Assembly: GCA_020630975.1 (NCBI GenBank) | Contig: JAHDID010000019.1 | Coordinates: 1 to 64,000, forward strand | DNA length: 64,000 nt | Origin: Verrucomicrobiota bacterium | GTDB lineage: Bacteria > Verrucomicrobiota > Verrucomicrobiia > Verrucomicrobiales > DEV007 | Direction: 5' to 3' | In this document: piece by piece, positions 16,901-26,872 of the stretch | Layout of the letters: each line of letters starts with the position of its first letter | How positions within the stretch are numbered: position 1 is the first letter of the stretch | Notes under the pieces: generated by a model | Databases searched by the model: none | Seen by the model: the letters and a program-made list of their open reading frames with translations, nothing else | What the model was told of the DNA's origin: nothing | Program-made: the position numbers and the translations under genes

Positions 16901-19900
16901 TGGTCGGTCCAGTTGTCATCGACGTAGACGATGGTAGGTGCACTACGAGTCAGCACCACATCATTACCATCGCCTCCTACGTAGGAGATATCATAAGACA
17001 AGCTCCCGACCATCACCGCGTCGCCCTCGGCTAAACCGGTGAAGGTACCGGACACCGCATCGGCTCCGTCATTATCGATGATGGTAATCGTAGAGGCGAC
17101 AGGATCAGTCGCTACCGCAAAAGTCAGAGTGCCCGCTAGGGTCACCGCACCGTCCACATCGAGTAGGTCTGTATTTACTCCATCGATAGTGAAGTCGAAG
17201 TCGCCAGATACATTGGCATCGCCAGTGATCGTGAGAGTACCTTCATCGTCGCCTGAGGAACTGCCGGGCTGAAGATTTCCTCCTACACCGATAGTCAGGT
17301 CGCCATTCACCGTGCCAGTGCCGGTGAGGTCACCTGCATAGGCATAGCCACCACTAGTGCGCCCAGACACATCGAAAGTAGCGCCGCTCACGACTGCCAC
17401 CTCAGGACTCTGATCGATGTCGCCTGAAGCTGTCAGCGCCAAGGTGCCTGCTGATATTGTCGTAATACCTGTGTAGGAATTATCTCCCGATAGCGTTTGT
17501 ACACCAGCTCCAGACTTCGTTAATGTCAAAGCACCAGAGATGATCCCATTGTAGGTGTGGTCAGCAGCATTGCCGATAGTCAGTGTCGCAGCTGTGGCAC
17601 TGGTCACTGTGCGATTGCCAGTGCCCTCGTCTATCAAGCCGCCGATAGTTTGGTCATTTCCGTTTAAATTCAGCGTACCTGCAAACGTACTGGTGCTTAC
17701 ATTCACAATAGCATCGGTCGTCAGTGCGCCGGCGACATCTGTGCGTAGTGTCGAGCTCCACCTAGTCCACACATCGCCAAACTCATTGCCTGCTACATTC
17801 AGAATCGTCGTCCCACCGCCGTGAGACTCGAAACGTCCATCTGCGATATCGATCGGATTGGTCTCGAACGTAACGGTGCCAGAGCTATTATTTACTACGA
17901 AACCCAAATTAGCACCACCATTGCTCACCACGCCGCCTGTGACAGTCAGCGCGCCACTGCCCTGCGAGATCCTCGACCAGTCGAGCAGGGTGATCTGTCC
18001 ACTCCACTCATTGGTGCCACTACCATTCCTCAGTGGTCCTTCCCAGGTGCCGTTGCCGCGATTGTCCTGGCCTTGCACACTGATCGCTTCTCCTATATTT
18101 AGGCCGTTGCCATCGATCAATACCTGGCCTGTGGTTTCGACGATTGTATTGCCATCGGTCGTGCCTAGGGCGTTATTATGCTGCAGAGCCAGTATACCCG
18201 CATTGACATTAGTATTACCCGTGTAGGAGTTGTCGCCTGCTAAAGTTAGTCTACCTGTGCCATTCTTCGCCAGATTACCAGAGCCTGATATGGTGCCTGC
18301 GATGGTCTGGTCCGACGTGGTGTTGATTGTCAATGTCGAAGCCCCTTCGATATTGATTGTGGTGCCAGCGGCAGTCGATAAATCATCAATCGTGACTGCC
18401 TGCGCCGTATCAGGCCCTGTGATTTCCAGCGTTACATTGGCAGGGATGGAGATAGGTCCACCCTCTCGGGCTGCGTCGTAGGTGCCAGCGTTCACAATAA
18501 TGGTGCCGCCAGTCGGTGGTAAAGCAGCAAGCGCATTGGTGATGCTGCCAAATGCAGTCAGCCCAAAGACGCCGTTAAGCTCAGTAGCACTTGTTCCGTC
18601 GTCCAAATCTTCCGCAGACAAGTCAGTGCTCGCCGTCCAGTCATCATCGACATACACTGTGCTCACGACGTCATTGTCAGTGATCGTCACGGTAGCCTCG
18701 TTTTTGGCAGGCACTTCAGTGACTTTGATGTCGGTAAAATAGGTGCCATTGAGATTGGTTGAATTACTTTTTTGGGCGAAGGAAATGAATCGGTAGGTTC
18801 TACTAGTATCAAAACTAAAGCTACCTGTTGTGGCGGCACCACCGTTTAGACTGTAGCTGTAGCCGTCGGCTGTAACTGTGATAGAAAGAGTCTGTAGGGT
18901 GTTTATGCCTATATTACCCTGAGCAGTACTAAGGACTGATGAGGTTGAGCCATTGTTAAACGCCAAGGCATCGCCACCCGCAGCCAGCTCGCCATCGGTA
19001 GAAAAACCAATCCCGTAGGCACCTGGTCTACTTGAGTTTAGCCAATCGCTACCACCCTCTATCGGGTCTGTCACATCTACGATGCCAAACGAGAATCGGG
19101 TGCCGACTGCTGTTTGATTGAATGTGACATCCAATGTGAAACCCTCGTCATTTTGCCAAGAGTCGGTCGAGAACAACGTGGCGCGGTCATTACCACCACC
19201 AAAGCTGACTTGAGCACGATCATCTGTGGTATTCAATATCCAATTCGAAGAGGCATCGAAACCTAGGAAATCTAGTCCAGCACTGGCTAAATCTGCTGCA
19301 GTCAAATCGATAGTCGATACCACAGTACCAGCGACACTCGAATTCGCGCTGGTATCGATCGACACATGGGGAGCGCCACTGGTGATGCTGTCTAGTCTCA
19401 CCGTGACTGTCTCGTCGCCTTCGACGATCGCGTCATCGACGATGCCTGCCACGTCGATAGTAGCGGTGGTATCACCCGCTGCGATGGTAACCGTGCCGCT
19501 CAGAGTGGTGTAGTCGGTTCCCGCTGTAGCAGTGCTGGCTACATCGATACTGTAGGCGATCACGGTGTCCGTCGTACTTGTGCCGCTCTGGGTCACGGTA
19601 AACTGCCCTGCTACCGGACCTGTCTCAGACGCATCGGTAGTGGTCTCGATCGTTACTGTGACCGGAAGGGGTTCGATAAAGCTAATCGTACCGGTCTGAG
19701 CGCCGGAACCGTCCTCATCGCCATCGTCGATCGAAACTGCTATCGAATCGGCAGTGCTGGTGGTGGCCGTTGTGATTAGTTCTACGGCGGCTAGAGCAGT
19801 ATTTACCTCGGCTAGAGAGCCGGTCACTGTCCAGACTCCAGTACCAGCGGTATAAGTTTCACCATTGCCGCTAGCTGCTGTCAGCGAGCCATTGGCGGGA

Positions 19901-22900
19901 TTTGACATGGTCAGAGTGGCCGTGATCACTTCAAAAGGATCGATCTCGAAGTCTGTAGTGGCATTCCAGAAGTTGAAAGAGGTCAGTCCATTGCTGAGGC
20001 TAGTCAGGGTGGACGCCGCATAGGGCCCAGCATCTGGATTAGTCGCTGCGCCACTACCTGTAGTCGTCGATACCCCTAGGCTCACCGTCAGGTCGCCGTG
20101 CCAATTGGTATTCCCTCCCACAGTTAGAGCTTGGTTGGCGGGGTCGCTGCCGTTCACCGAATACTCCAGATTGTTGAGGGTGAAAAGACCTGCCAAGCTA
20201 GTTTCTACACCAGCTGTCAGTGCGGTGGTAGTCAGTGGTATCGAGACAGTGAAATCGCCATCGGTAAAATCGGTGTCAGTGAGCCCTGCAGGCTGGTTTG
20301 ACGCAGCGCCACCCATCTTTGCGACAAAGTGGGGAATGCCATCGACCATATAGACACCCGAGCCATTACTAGTCCCGCCTATCTCCCAGAGCACTCGAGT
20401 CGTTCCAGGTGCGATATCAGCCGCATCTGGAGTGAAAGTCAGGTCAAAGGAATAACCATTGGCCTGGTTTTGAGTGCCTGCGGTGAAGGTCGTGCCATTG
20501 CTCAGATCAAAAGTTGGCGCTGCACCTCCATCAGCTAGGATTCGCGACTGTACACGTGTCGCATCGGCATCGCTGACCACGATATCGGCAATCGCGAGCG
20601 TCTCCACCACGCCTGGCTGTATGGTCACGTCTTGGTCTAGCGGACTCGCAGTAGTCGGCTGGTTCACGTAGGTGACATCGATGGTCACTGTCGCATGGTC
20701 GTGTTCTTGGAAGCTGTGTCCTTGGCCGATTGCTGTGTTGTAGATGTTAGCGATCTCATCCGCCGTCAACTCACGATTCCAGATGCCCAGATCATCGATA
20801 CTACCATTAAAGTCTCGGTTGAAATCCTGAAAATCCCTACCGATATGGACTTCATTAGTTGTCGTCGTATTGAGAGGCGCTGTAGAGGTGGCTGAAAAGG
20901 TCTCGGCGACACCATCGACATAGAAAGTGATGTCATTTAGCCCATTCGATCCGCCGCTAGGCAAAGTCATTGCTACGTGGTGCCATTGGCCATCATTGAC
21001 GATAGTCGATCCTTTGACGTTACCGCCATTGTGCTCCACACGCAGAACATTACCCTCGACCCGAAAGATAAATTTTTGACCAGCTGCCGTGCCTCCATAA
21101 GAGACGATCGCACCATCGGACGAGGTATTGATCCAGGCTGAAATCGTACGAGCTCCTGAACCAGTGATATCAGCTCCCTGATAGCCATCTAGCACCACGT
21201 AGTCTCCAGTACCATCGAGGCTGAGCATATCGCCGCTCACCGGCGAAGTGCCCGTTACGACACTAGCATCACCATGGATCGAGCCAGCGCGGCCACTGCC
21301 GCTGAGATCGATCACAGCCTGTGCTGTCCCCCCAGACGCTTCTCCAAAAGCAGTATGGAAAACCAAGCCGCTGGTGAGCGAATTTTGATCCGCCACCGTG
21401 TAGGTAAACTCCTGAGTCTGGTCAGCACGTAGGCCTGTGCCGGGATTATAAGTCAGAGTGCCGTCTGCAGCTACGCTAGCGGTAGCGAGATTCTCAGTAT
21501 CTGACAGCGAGTTGGTATCATTCACACCCACTACGATCAGCGTGTCAGGGCTCGTGGTGATGTCGGTATCGCTATCGGCACCGCTGCCGTTATTGTCCGT
21601 AATGATATTGCCTAGGACTGCGCTAGCATCTGTCGAGTTGACGCCGGTAAAGTCATCATCCGTCGCTGTGACCGCATCGTTTTCTCCTTCGATCGTGATG
21701 GTCACAGTCTCGGTGAGGTTGCCACCACTTCCATCATCGATGGTGTAGGTAAAAGTATCGATTGCTGTCTCACCGAACGGCAAGGCATCGTAAAGGCCGA
21801 CGGTGGGGGTGTAGTCGACTGAGCCGTTAGCATTTAAAGTAACGGTGGCACCATTGGCAGAGGTTGCGCTTACGCCCGTGATGATCGGTGTCGTGCTGGT
21901 CCCCAGGGCAGTGTAAGCGGCGCCAGCAGCTGTCGCATCTAGTGCAGATCCGATTACTCGGAGTAGACCCATCTGCCCGACGTATGCTCCATGTGTCTGG
22001 GCCAGCGCCATTGCACTAGCGAGTCTGCCTATACCGGCATCGTCTCCACCATCCCAATCGTTGACTGCATTAGTGGCCGCACCTGCTCCATCAGCACCAA
22101 TTGTTGGGGTGGCATTGAAGCCACTCGTTTCCGTGCTTAGGTAAACTTCTAACGTATCGCTACCACCGTTATCACGATTGTATACGACAACTAAGTGATT
22201 AAACTCAGTAGTCGATACTGAACCAGCAGCAGTCGTAGCAATGAGATGAGTCGTCAGATCTGTATCGGTGCCTGCATCGATGGTTACGATGATCTGGCCG
22301 TTATCTGCATCGTAGACGATCGATGAGCCAGTACCCGCTCCACCGGCTTCCCACAGCACCTGAGTACCGGTCTGGCCGCTAGCAGGTTTAAAGACTAGCT
22401 CGAAGCTGGCGTCTTGATCGGTAGGGTCGCCGCTGATCGAACTAGTTGTCGGTATATTAGCGCCGCCTGTGCCTGAAAAGTCGTAGGCCTGAGTGATAGC
22501 TGTAAAATTCGAGCCTCCAGCTAAGCTAGTGGACGCTAAATTCACTCCTGATAGATTTGCATCGAACCTACTGCCTCCTGTACCTGCGTTATGCCAAGTA
22601 TTATTGGTTTCTTGCGTAGCGTTGAACTCTAGCAGAGCGGTAGAACTAGCCGTGTACTCGTCATTCCCGATTAGTTCATATTGGCCAATGGTGAGGGTAG
22701 AGTCCTCGGGCGCAACAAATGCATCTGGACGAGTCTCAGTCTCTCCACGTATCGTCAGATGCGCGGTATTGGTGAAGGTGTTTACCCCATCTGTCACTTG
22801 ATAGGTAAACGTATCTATCGCGGTCCAACCTGTGCGAAGATCATCGTAAGTCGTGGTAGCCGATGCATCATAGGTAAAGCTACCATCTGCAGCTACTGTG

Positions 22901-25900
22901 ACGGCAGCCCCACCTGTGCTAGTGGTAGTTGCTACCACTGCGGTAAGGGGTGAGCCATCTATATCTGTGCCTGCATTGACTGCCTTGAAGTTCTGAGCGG
23001 CCTGCCCCTCATCAAAAGCCTGTGTGTAAATCCTGAAGATAGCGATCTCGCCGCTAAAAACTTCGTCGATACCAGCATTTCCGCCGCCAAAGCCACCTTG
23101 ATTGGCCCCGCCACGGAAGCCCATGCCCATACCGTCGCCACCGTCCCAGTCGGTGAGATTCGCGTTGGCTGTGGCGACTTCTCGACCATTCACTGCCAGT
23201 CGCATTTGGCCATTGGTTATATCGTAAGAGGCTGCTACTTGGATAAAGTCGTCTGTGGCGAGTAGACCAAAGTCAGCATTGAAATTATTTAGGTCGTAAT
23301 TGACCTCAGTCCCGGTAGCCGCATCGCGATATCGCAACAGATTGTTTGAAAGTACGATGCCAGCGCCTGTGCCTCCACCTGTTTCCCATAGGTTTTGATC
23401 GCCGCCACTCAGACTAGTTGGCTTGAACCAAATCTCGAACGTGGCATCGCCAAGATCATTGACACCGAATTCAGTCGGTGCATCGGCACCCGTATTGGTC
23501 GAACTAATCGCAAAAGCAGTCGCTGAACCATCGAAAGAGTAGGCATTGGTGATCCCCGCGTGACTAGTCGTCGTAGCACCATAGGTGATGCCAGCGCCCA
23601 TATCCCAATCATCATTGTCACCATTATTGTTGTTGGTGCCTAGGTTTTCCCATACCGTGGCGATATCCGTATTATCGGATGTTGCATTTGCCTCGTAGTT
23701 GAGCGCAGCTCCTGGTACGATACCATCGTTAGCCAGCAGGTTGTCGGAGGCTACGTAAGTGTAGACTCCCTGCTCGATGATACCGGTATCGATGTAGTCA
23801 TCGCTACTGGCGGGCGCATCGTCGACACCCGTGACTGTCACGGTGACAGTGGCTGTGTCTGTAGAGGCTCCTGGCGTGGTAAAAGCACTGTATTGATTGC
23901 TGATGGCTGCCGCATCGAATACCTCGCCATTGCCGTAGAATCGCAACTGGCTCACGGTGCCATCCAGAGCGCCGAACAGCCGCGAACTGCCATCGCCATC
24001 GAGATCGTGGTTGAAGCCGCCTGATATGGCTCCGCCGAGGTTTGATCCGGCCCCTTGGCCAAATCCACCAGCATCACCGCCGCCCCATCCGTTGAGTGCT
24101 GCGGTCGCTGTGTTAATGGCGCGAGTCGTGGAGATCAAATTACCGTTTATATACAGGGTGACCTGTGAGCCTACTGGGGCTGAAGTGTCATAGGTGTAAA
24201 TCACATGAAGCGGCGTAGATAGGTCGCCCGGTCCAGGTAAGGCGCCGTCTGTATCGGTAGCCAGATCGTAGGCAAAACTATGGATACGAGTGGCCGAATT
24301 ATTATTCATGGTGAAGATGAGATCTTCATCGTCGAGCACCACGCCAAATCCCGCTGTTCCGCCAGTCTCAAAGATCACCTCCTGACCGGTCAGATCATTG
24401 GGCTGAAAGCCTAGCTCGATGGTGAAGCCTTGAGAGGAATTAGCAACCGTAGCTAGGCTAGCAATGCTGCCTGCTGTCGTTCTCTCAAATTCTGCGCCCG
24501 CAGCCGGTATATCGCCATCTGCTATGGTATAGGTAAAGGTATCGACGAAACTGTCTGTCGGCCCTGTCAATGACTGAGCTAGAGCGGTACCTGTCGGATC
24601 ATAGCTGAAACTTCCATCTTCATTCACTACGACAGGAATACCGTTGGCGCTGATGGCGTCGTATGCGACTACTTTCAGCGGATCACTCTCAGCATCGGTA
24701 TCATTCGACAATAATCCAGCTGCGGCATCTACATTGAGGGCCGTGTCTTCATTCGTGGTAGCCAGATCATTGACAGCGTCTGGGGCCGAGTTTCCGGATA
24801 TCACTAGTTCAATTGAATCATCCGTATCATTCCAGCGCAGCTCTCCAGTTAGACCTGAAGGCTCGTTGAGTACGCTTAACGTATACTGCCCACCCGCGGT
24901 GAAGGTCGCATTATCGAGACCAGTGGCATCACTGCCAAAATCCACCAGAGTAATCACCCCAGCACTACCGGTATAATTGCTCATATCGACCTGATAGGTG
25001 GTAGATACAGCTCCATTTGCTCTCAAGGCATTAGGCGTCAATGTCGTAAAGCCGCTAGCTCCTAGCTCAAAGCTAAAGACATTGGTTCCCTTTTGCTCCC
25101 ACTCATCGAGGGTTACGATGGCTCCATCTTCGAAGTTGATATCGCCATTCGCTAGATCCCAAAAGCCATTGCCTGGCGCGATACTCGTCAGGGTAGAGCC
25201 TGATTCGACATTGATCGTCGCATTGTTTAGACGGAGCACGTTGGAGTTAGCGAGTGTCGAGTTCCCCGTCACGTTGATGGTGAGGCCGCTCGGAAGATTA
25301 CCATTGGTATTCCACTCGACCGTTGATCCGCCAGAGATATTGACCGTATCTCCCGCTGCAGGCAGCTCATTCGGGTCCCAATTGCTAGCACTACTCCATA
25401 GCCCATCCCCAGCGCCGCCATCCCAAGTGTGAATGGGAGAGGTAACCACAAGTTCTATCGCACGCAGAGCGCTGTTAAAACTGAGGGTGGCTCCCAAATT
25501 TGGATCCTGGTTAACGATCTCGAAGACTCCATTGGTCAGACTGGTCGCCCCACCACCGAAGTCGACTAAGGTGATCGTACCAGCTCCTCCAGTGTAGTTG
25601 GCCATATCGACCCGATAAGTCGTCGATGCGACCCCATTCTCGAATAGGCTATTCGGAGTGAGAGTGGTGAAGCCTGTGGCACCGAGTTCAAACTCGAACA
25701 CATTTGTCCCTTTGTGTTCCCATTCATCGATTGTCACGATAGCGCCATCTTCAAAACGAATATCGGCATTCCCTAGATCCCAAAATGCACCACTACTACT
25801 GGCTAGCGTAGATCCCGATTCGACATTGATGGTAGCGTCGTTGAGTCGGATCACCCCTGTAGCATCGAGGGTAGAATTACCCGTCAAATTAATGGTGACA

Positions 25901-26826
25901 CGTGCGGGCAGGCTCTGTCCAGTCGAGCCATCCCATACCACCGTATCGCCGTTGTTGATGTTTACGACATCATCTGCCACGGGCACACCGCCGGTCGACC
26001 AATTGCCAGCCGTTTTCCAAAGTCCATCTCCGGAACCATTATTCCACCCAAGCGTGGCGTAATTGATACCTTCGAGGCTGCCTGCCACGGCGCCATCGGC
26101 CTGGCTATCTGCGGCTAGTCGACGCTCACCTTCGGTAAAGATGCCATACATGACATTGGTGTTTTGAGCCGCGTCGTAGATATCCTCAAGTCCAAGCCGA
26201 TGCCCCTGCTCGTGCATGATCACACTCAGCAGATCCACGCCAAACTGCTCCGGCTGTTCGGCACGCATTGCTGTGGTGGTGATCACATTGCCAAACTCCT
26301 CATCATCGAATGGTGTGGCATCGACATACCAGCCCTCTCCAGCGGCATTTAGGTCGATACTTATCTTATTGCCCTCGGCTTGGCCGAGGATGTTGCCAGT
26401 GAGGTCGACGATTTCATACTCGATATCCTCTAATGCTGCTAGCTGCTCGGCACTCAGCCCTGCGGATTCCCAGCGCTGGGCTGCGGCATCGGCGAGGATC
26501 TCAAGTTCTGCCTCGGTGAGATTTTCTAGGCTGGCGAGAGTGGCCCATTCGTTGGCATCGGCTGCGGCACCGCTTCCTTCTGAGGGGATACTAGGCGCTT
26601 CGCTCGCAAATGTATCAATCGAATCGAAATCATGAAGTGTCGTAGACTCTACCGCCTCAGTGTGAGTGATTTGCTCCGGTGCTTCGACTGGTGCAGCAGA
26701 ATATAAGACCCGGGCTTCTAGAGCCTCTGCTAGGTAAGTTCTTTCGGGGACTAGGTCTTCTTGAACTTCAATCGAGTCAGAAATGAGATTAAGACGCTGC
26801 AGAAGAGAATGCTTTGCGTTTTTCAT
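10909..26826 (-). CDS. Giant secreted multidomain protein 1 (5305 aa), LEPR-XLL-like with metzincin-like domain
   Basis: Very large exported protein, probably a cell-surface or extracellular adhesin or matrix protein. The N-terminus has no Sec signal but carries AEALEARVLYSAAP (about 33-46), resembling the LEPR-XLL motif at the start of giant secreted proteins. A metzincin-like zinc site HEQGHRLGLED lies at about 204-214, with a Met-turn NVMYG. Beta modules follow: tandem GDGLW..NW units (about 265-640), cadherin/VCBS-like repeats with LamG/ConA-like folds (about 650-2010), Calx-beta (about 2390-2490), YVDDDW/PATR autotransporter-type strand repeats (about 2720-3900), SdrD B-like (about 3960-4050), a choice-of-anchor-D-like domain (about 4760-4880) and two VCBS-like repeats (about 4890-5135). 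The last 150 residues are highly conserved with giant 2. No RTX nonapeptides were seen. Export by the adjacent type I system is inferred. One uninterrupted frame, so it is not a pseudogene. Confidence 0.9.
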   Translation of the reverse strand: MKNAKHSLLQRLNLISDSIEVQEDLVPERTYLAEALEARVLYSAAPVEAPEQITHTEAVESTTLHDFDSIDTFASEAPSIPSEGSGAAADANEWATLASLENLTEAELEILADAAAQRWESAGLSAEQLAALEDIEYEIVDLTGNILGQAEGNKISIDLNAAGEGWYVDATPFDDEEFGNVITTTAMRAEQPEQFGVDLLSVIMHEQGHRLGLEDIYDAAQNTNVMYGIFTEGERRLAADSQADGAVAGSLEGINYATLGWNNGSGDGLWKTAGNWSTGGVPVADDVVNINNGDTVVWDGSTGQSLPARVTINLTGNSTLDATGVIRLNDATINVESGSTLASSSGAFWDLGNADIRFEDGAIVTIDEWEHKGTNVFEFELGATGFTTLTPNSLFENGVASTTYRVDMANYTGGAGTITLVDFGGGATSLTNGVFEIVNQDPNLGATLSFNSALRAIELVVTSPIHTWDGGAGDGLWSSASNWDPNELPAAGDTVNISGGSTVEWNTNGNLPSGLTINVTGNSTLANSNVLRLNNATINVESGSTLTSIAPGNGFWDLANGDINFEDGAIVTLDEWEQKGTNVFSFELGASGFTTLTPNALRANGAVSTTYQVDMSNYTGSAGVITLVDFGSDATGLDNATFTAGGQYTLSVLNEPSGLTGELRWNDTDDSIELVISGNSAPDAVNDLATTNEDTALNVDAAAGLLSNDTDAESDPLKVVAYDAISANGIPVVVNEDGSFSYDPTGTALAQSLTGPTDSFVDTFTYTIADGDIPAAGAEFERTTAGSIASLATVANSSQGFTIELGFQPNDLTGQEVIFETGGTAGFGVVLDDEDLIFTMNNNSATRIHSFAYDLATDTDGALPGPGDLSTPLHVIYTYDTSAPVGSQVTLYINGNLISTTRAINTATAALNGWGGGDAGGFGQGAGSNLGGAISGGFNHDLDGDGSSRLFGALDGTVSQLRFYGNGEVFDAAAISNQYSAFTTPGASTDTATVTVTVTGVDDAPASSDDYIDTGIIEQGVYTYVASDNLLANDGIVPGAALNYEANATSDNTDIATVWENLGTNNNNGDNDDWDMGAGITYGATTTSHAGITNAYSFDGSATAFAISSTNTGADAPTEFGVNDLGDATFEIWFKPTSLSGGDQNLWETGGGTGAGIVLSNNLLRYRDAATGTEVNYDLNNFNADFGLLATDDFIQVAASYDITNGQMRLAVNGREVATANANLTDWDGGDGMGMGFRGGANQGGFGGGNAGIDEVFSGEIAIFRIYTQAFDEGQAAQNFKAVNAGTDIDGSPLTAVVATTTSTGGAAVTVAADGSFTYDASATTTYDDLRTGWTAIDTFTYQVTDGVNTFTNTAHLTIRGETETRPDAFVAPEDSTLTIGQYELIGNDEYTASSTALLEFNATQETNNTWHNAGTGGSRFDANLSGVNLASTSLAGGSNFTAITQAYDFSGTGGANIPTTSSISGDPTDQDASFELVFKPASGQTGTQVLWEAGGAGTGSSIVYDADNGQIIVTIDAGTDTDLTTHLIATTAAGSVSTTEFNHLVVVYNRDNGGSDTLEVYLSTETSGFNATPTIGADGAGAATNAVNDWDGGDDAGIGRLASAMALAQTHGAYVGQMGLLRVIGSALDATAAGAAYTALGTSTTPIITGVSATSANGATVTLNANGSVDYTPTVGLYDALPFGETAIDTFTYTIDDGSGGNLTETVTITIEGENDAVTATDDDFTGVNSTDASAVLGNIITDNNGSGADSDTDITTSPDTLIVVGVNDTNSLSDTENLATASVAADGTLTYNPGTGLRADQTQEFTYTVADQNSLTSGLVFHTAFGEASGGTAQAVIDLSGSGRAGSIHGDASVVTGTSPVSGDMLSLDGTGDYVVLDGYQGADITGSGARTISAWINTSSDGAIVSYGGTAAGQKFIFRVEGNVLRVEHNGGNVKGSTIVNDGQWHHVAMTLPSGGSNGLNDITFYVDGVAETFSATSTAPLNTTTTNEVHIGRDFQDFNRDFNGSIDDLGIWNRELTADEIANIYNTAIGQGHSFQEHDHATVTIDVTYVNQPTTASPLDQDVTIQPGVVETLAIADIVVSDADATRVQSRILADGGAAPTFDLSNGTTFTAGTQNQANGYSFDLTFTPDAADIAPGTTRVLWEIGGTSNGSGVYMVDGIPHFVAKMGGAASNQPAGLTDTDFTDGDFTVSIPLTTTALTAGVETSLAGLFTLNNLEYSVNGSDPANQALTVGGNTNWHGDLTVSLGVSTTTGSGAATNPDAGPYAASTLTSLSNGLTSFNFWNATTDFEIDPFEVITATLTMSNPANGSLTAASGNGETYTAGTGVWTVTGSLAEVNTALAAVELITTATTSTADSIAVSIDDGDEDGSGAQTGTISFIEPLPVTVTIETTTDASETGPVAGQFTVTQSGTSTTDTVIAYSIDVASTATAGTDYTTLSGTVTIAAGDTTATIDVAGIVDDAIVEGDETVTVRLDSITSGAPHVSIDTSANSSVAGTVVSTIDLTAADLASAGLDFLGFDASSNWILNTTDDRAQVSFGGGNDRATLFSTDSWQNDEGFTLDVTFNQTAVGTRFSFGIVDVTDPIEGGSDWLNSSRPGAYGIGFSTDGELAAGGDALAFNNGSTSSVLSTAQGNIGINTLQTLSITVTADGYSYSLNGGAATTGSFSFDTSRTYRFISFAQKSNSTNLNGTYFTDIKVTEVPAKNEATVTITDNDVVSTVYVDDDWTASTDLSAEDLDDGTSATELNGVFGLTAFGSITNALAALPPTGGTIIVNAGTYDAAREGGPISIPANVTLEITGPDTAQAVTIDDLSTAAGTTINIEGASTLTINTTSDQTIAGTISGSGNLAKNGTGRLTLAGDNSYTGNTNVNAGILALQHNNALGTTDGNTIVETTGQVLIDGNGLNIGEAISVQGQDNRGNGTWEGPLRNGSGTNEWSGQITLLDWSRISQGSGALTVTGGVVSNGGANLGFVVNNSSGTVTFETNPIDIADGRFESHGGGTTILNVAGNEFGDVWTRWSSTLRTDVAGALTTDAIVNVSTSTFAGTLNLNGNDQTIGGLIDEGTGNRTVTSATAATLTIGNAADHTYNGIISGALTLTKSGAGVQTLSGDNSYTGITTISAGTLALTASGDIDQSPEVAVVSGATFDVSGRTSGGYAYAGDLTGTGTVNGDLTIGVGGNLQPGSSSGDDEGTLTITGDANVSGDFDFTIDGVNTDLLDVDGAVTLAGTLTFAVATDPVASTITIIDNDGADAVSGTFTGLAEGDAVMVGSLSYDISYVGGDGNDVVLTRSAPTIVYVDDNWTDQAAFDADGDTDDGTTGVQTGTFGYDSFGSLAAALAAVDTGGTIIVNSGTYAETVALNDNKIIEITGPNVAQAVEITELSSAAGTSIVLEGSSTLTVNNSSAQTIASPISGTGSLVKDGTGTLVLSTSNTFTGGTTVNNGTLDLQGAEIIRGTLTVDGSGKVLVTAGGHNAIDQLSTINLQNGGTLSDNSSASYVHTVSATINFINGGTITSEAGSPGNGTFGNFLFNSQINVTGNGLAEIDANRVSFNFSKTINVEDTVAGSGTDLLISSNVRDDRPGTLTKIGGGTVTFAGGYNLTGANSTPTNLVISDGTVEIAGSDTWQGGNYSGSIINNGTLIYDSDADQTLSGIISGSGNLIKEGAGELTLTAANTYGGTTDINGGTLDFQSLAGFVNFTGDDVTINNGSTLQFTRNGGNGHVLHADDEIIFGSAGGGTLELVGSPNFVIRGTTFTTTGGATNTITGGSLNMDNNGPTIFNVADGTDDVDLVIASSMANTQGISKTGAGTMEITSNANYTGTTSVAAGTLLVTGDLTSASGAITVASGATLGGSGTAGGDVTIDSGGTLAPGKNGIGTLTVDSNVVVNGTLAIEVGAGAANTDLLSVTGSLDVSNATLNVTGTGLDQDFYEIANYTGVDPTAFSSVTVPAGYGVFFDAANDRILLAKTGSLGDYVWYDVDGDGVQDANEAGAAGVNVAVQNNLSGSFTTIDTATTDANGDFTFNNLPVNPVGGTGYRLVFTAPTDTEFTVNEGAPSATGSNAGGGTNGITPVLTLNPATTLAHDSIDAGLIGTSSISGLVWDDSNDSDGVKEAGQGVDGITVNLYLSTDPGTVLRSTTTAGGGVYSFDGLLTSAQLQNAVVGATGAIDYIVEFVPGANSFSNVAGDSDADTTTGRATVTLTSTAETALDAGFDNFVPDTVIWGLVGDTAVVEGTAAEYTLSLGGTLSENQTATVQISLSPGTAVAADYGDLDAAVAAAVAAYTGPGSVSYDAGTDTITYTGGAGGTEMTDLVISLSTVDDTLDEQTESFTVQISNPGTTTLANVSIGTGTQGTASPATTTEDWQSDRWGLSGGWPGDTTNTTGLVTIRDGDVVTLNGDVTIERLQLGVSNGSETGEVDVQSGTLNVQTPTGVGDIYRDGNGTIRVSGGSVIMGDPATNTINGSGDPTNGTNYRLGHRNGGEDAIVVTAGTYTSHGRISSGGGSVTIDVSGTGVANFNGSHFDIGVDADNGDSDPDTTTINIADASRLHVTSFFGARLGVKANAGDVIVNQTGGTFDVDLYGSANVNSGLQIATQAGTNATYNLSGGTLDVSQDLYFGAGNGRLNIIGSSIDAITVGDQFRGASTGTLAYTADNGGFTTMQVANSANLGGALVVDVTAIASDGSTPITLIDAGSYSGSFSSITVINDGVNLTAGTSGALTAGQFHFDETTGELTFVADAVPIAEGGDTVITKIVDNDADEPEIQVTGNGVSITAGDTSPTTSDDTDFGAVSVGGSNVTHTFTINNTGDSTLDFSNAISLATGSSSDFTITTQPSGTVAPGGSTTFQVTFAPTTLGAQTATIVIDSNDDDEGRFTFAITGEVVNQAPTANNDTNNVTEAGGAANAIPATSATGNVVDATLGSAGDATDTDPEGDLLSVTQVAFAGGSPVAVTVGGVNLSGLYGTLNLAADGSYTYTLDDAASDSLDATDTVSEVFTYTLTDGSSTTTATLSIDIQGSDDAPIATDTTGTAQKAGAGTTGADATGNVLSNAADPDADDTPVVASISYTGGGTPLGSNAGGTVSGPTIVDGQYGTLTINPDGTYTYVIDGDAAATLGSGDVVTEEFTYVIQSLGSSASGTAKLTITVTGADDSEPTAPTDFSGISSLFGHITEKRLFFGIFQPLETSLSEVEDYEPRVVIAGDWNDIPEIHISLYDNNNNPLYTFVESEILELVRDANGRSISGVMIPWQEGLLNTTVRITIEGIQQTEWPDEIDLLEQARYPINFEKLFLGRVPGQIVGQVVDQL

Positions 26827-26872
26827 AATTATTGAAAAGGGCGAGAGTCAGCGACGAGAATGCGCTTTTTGG

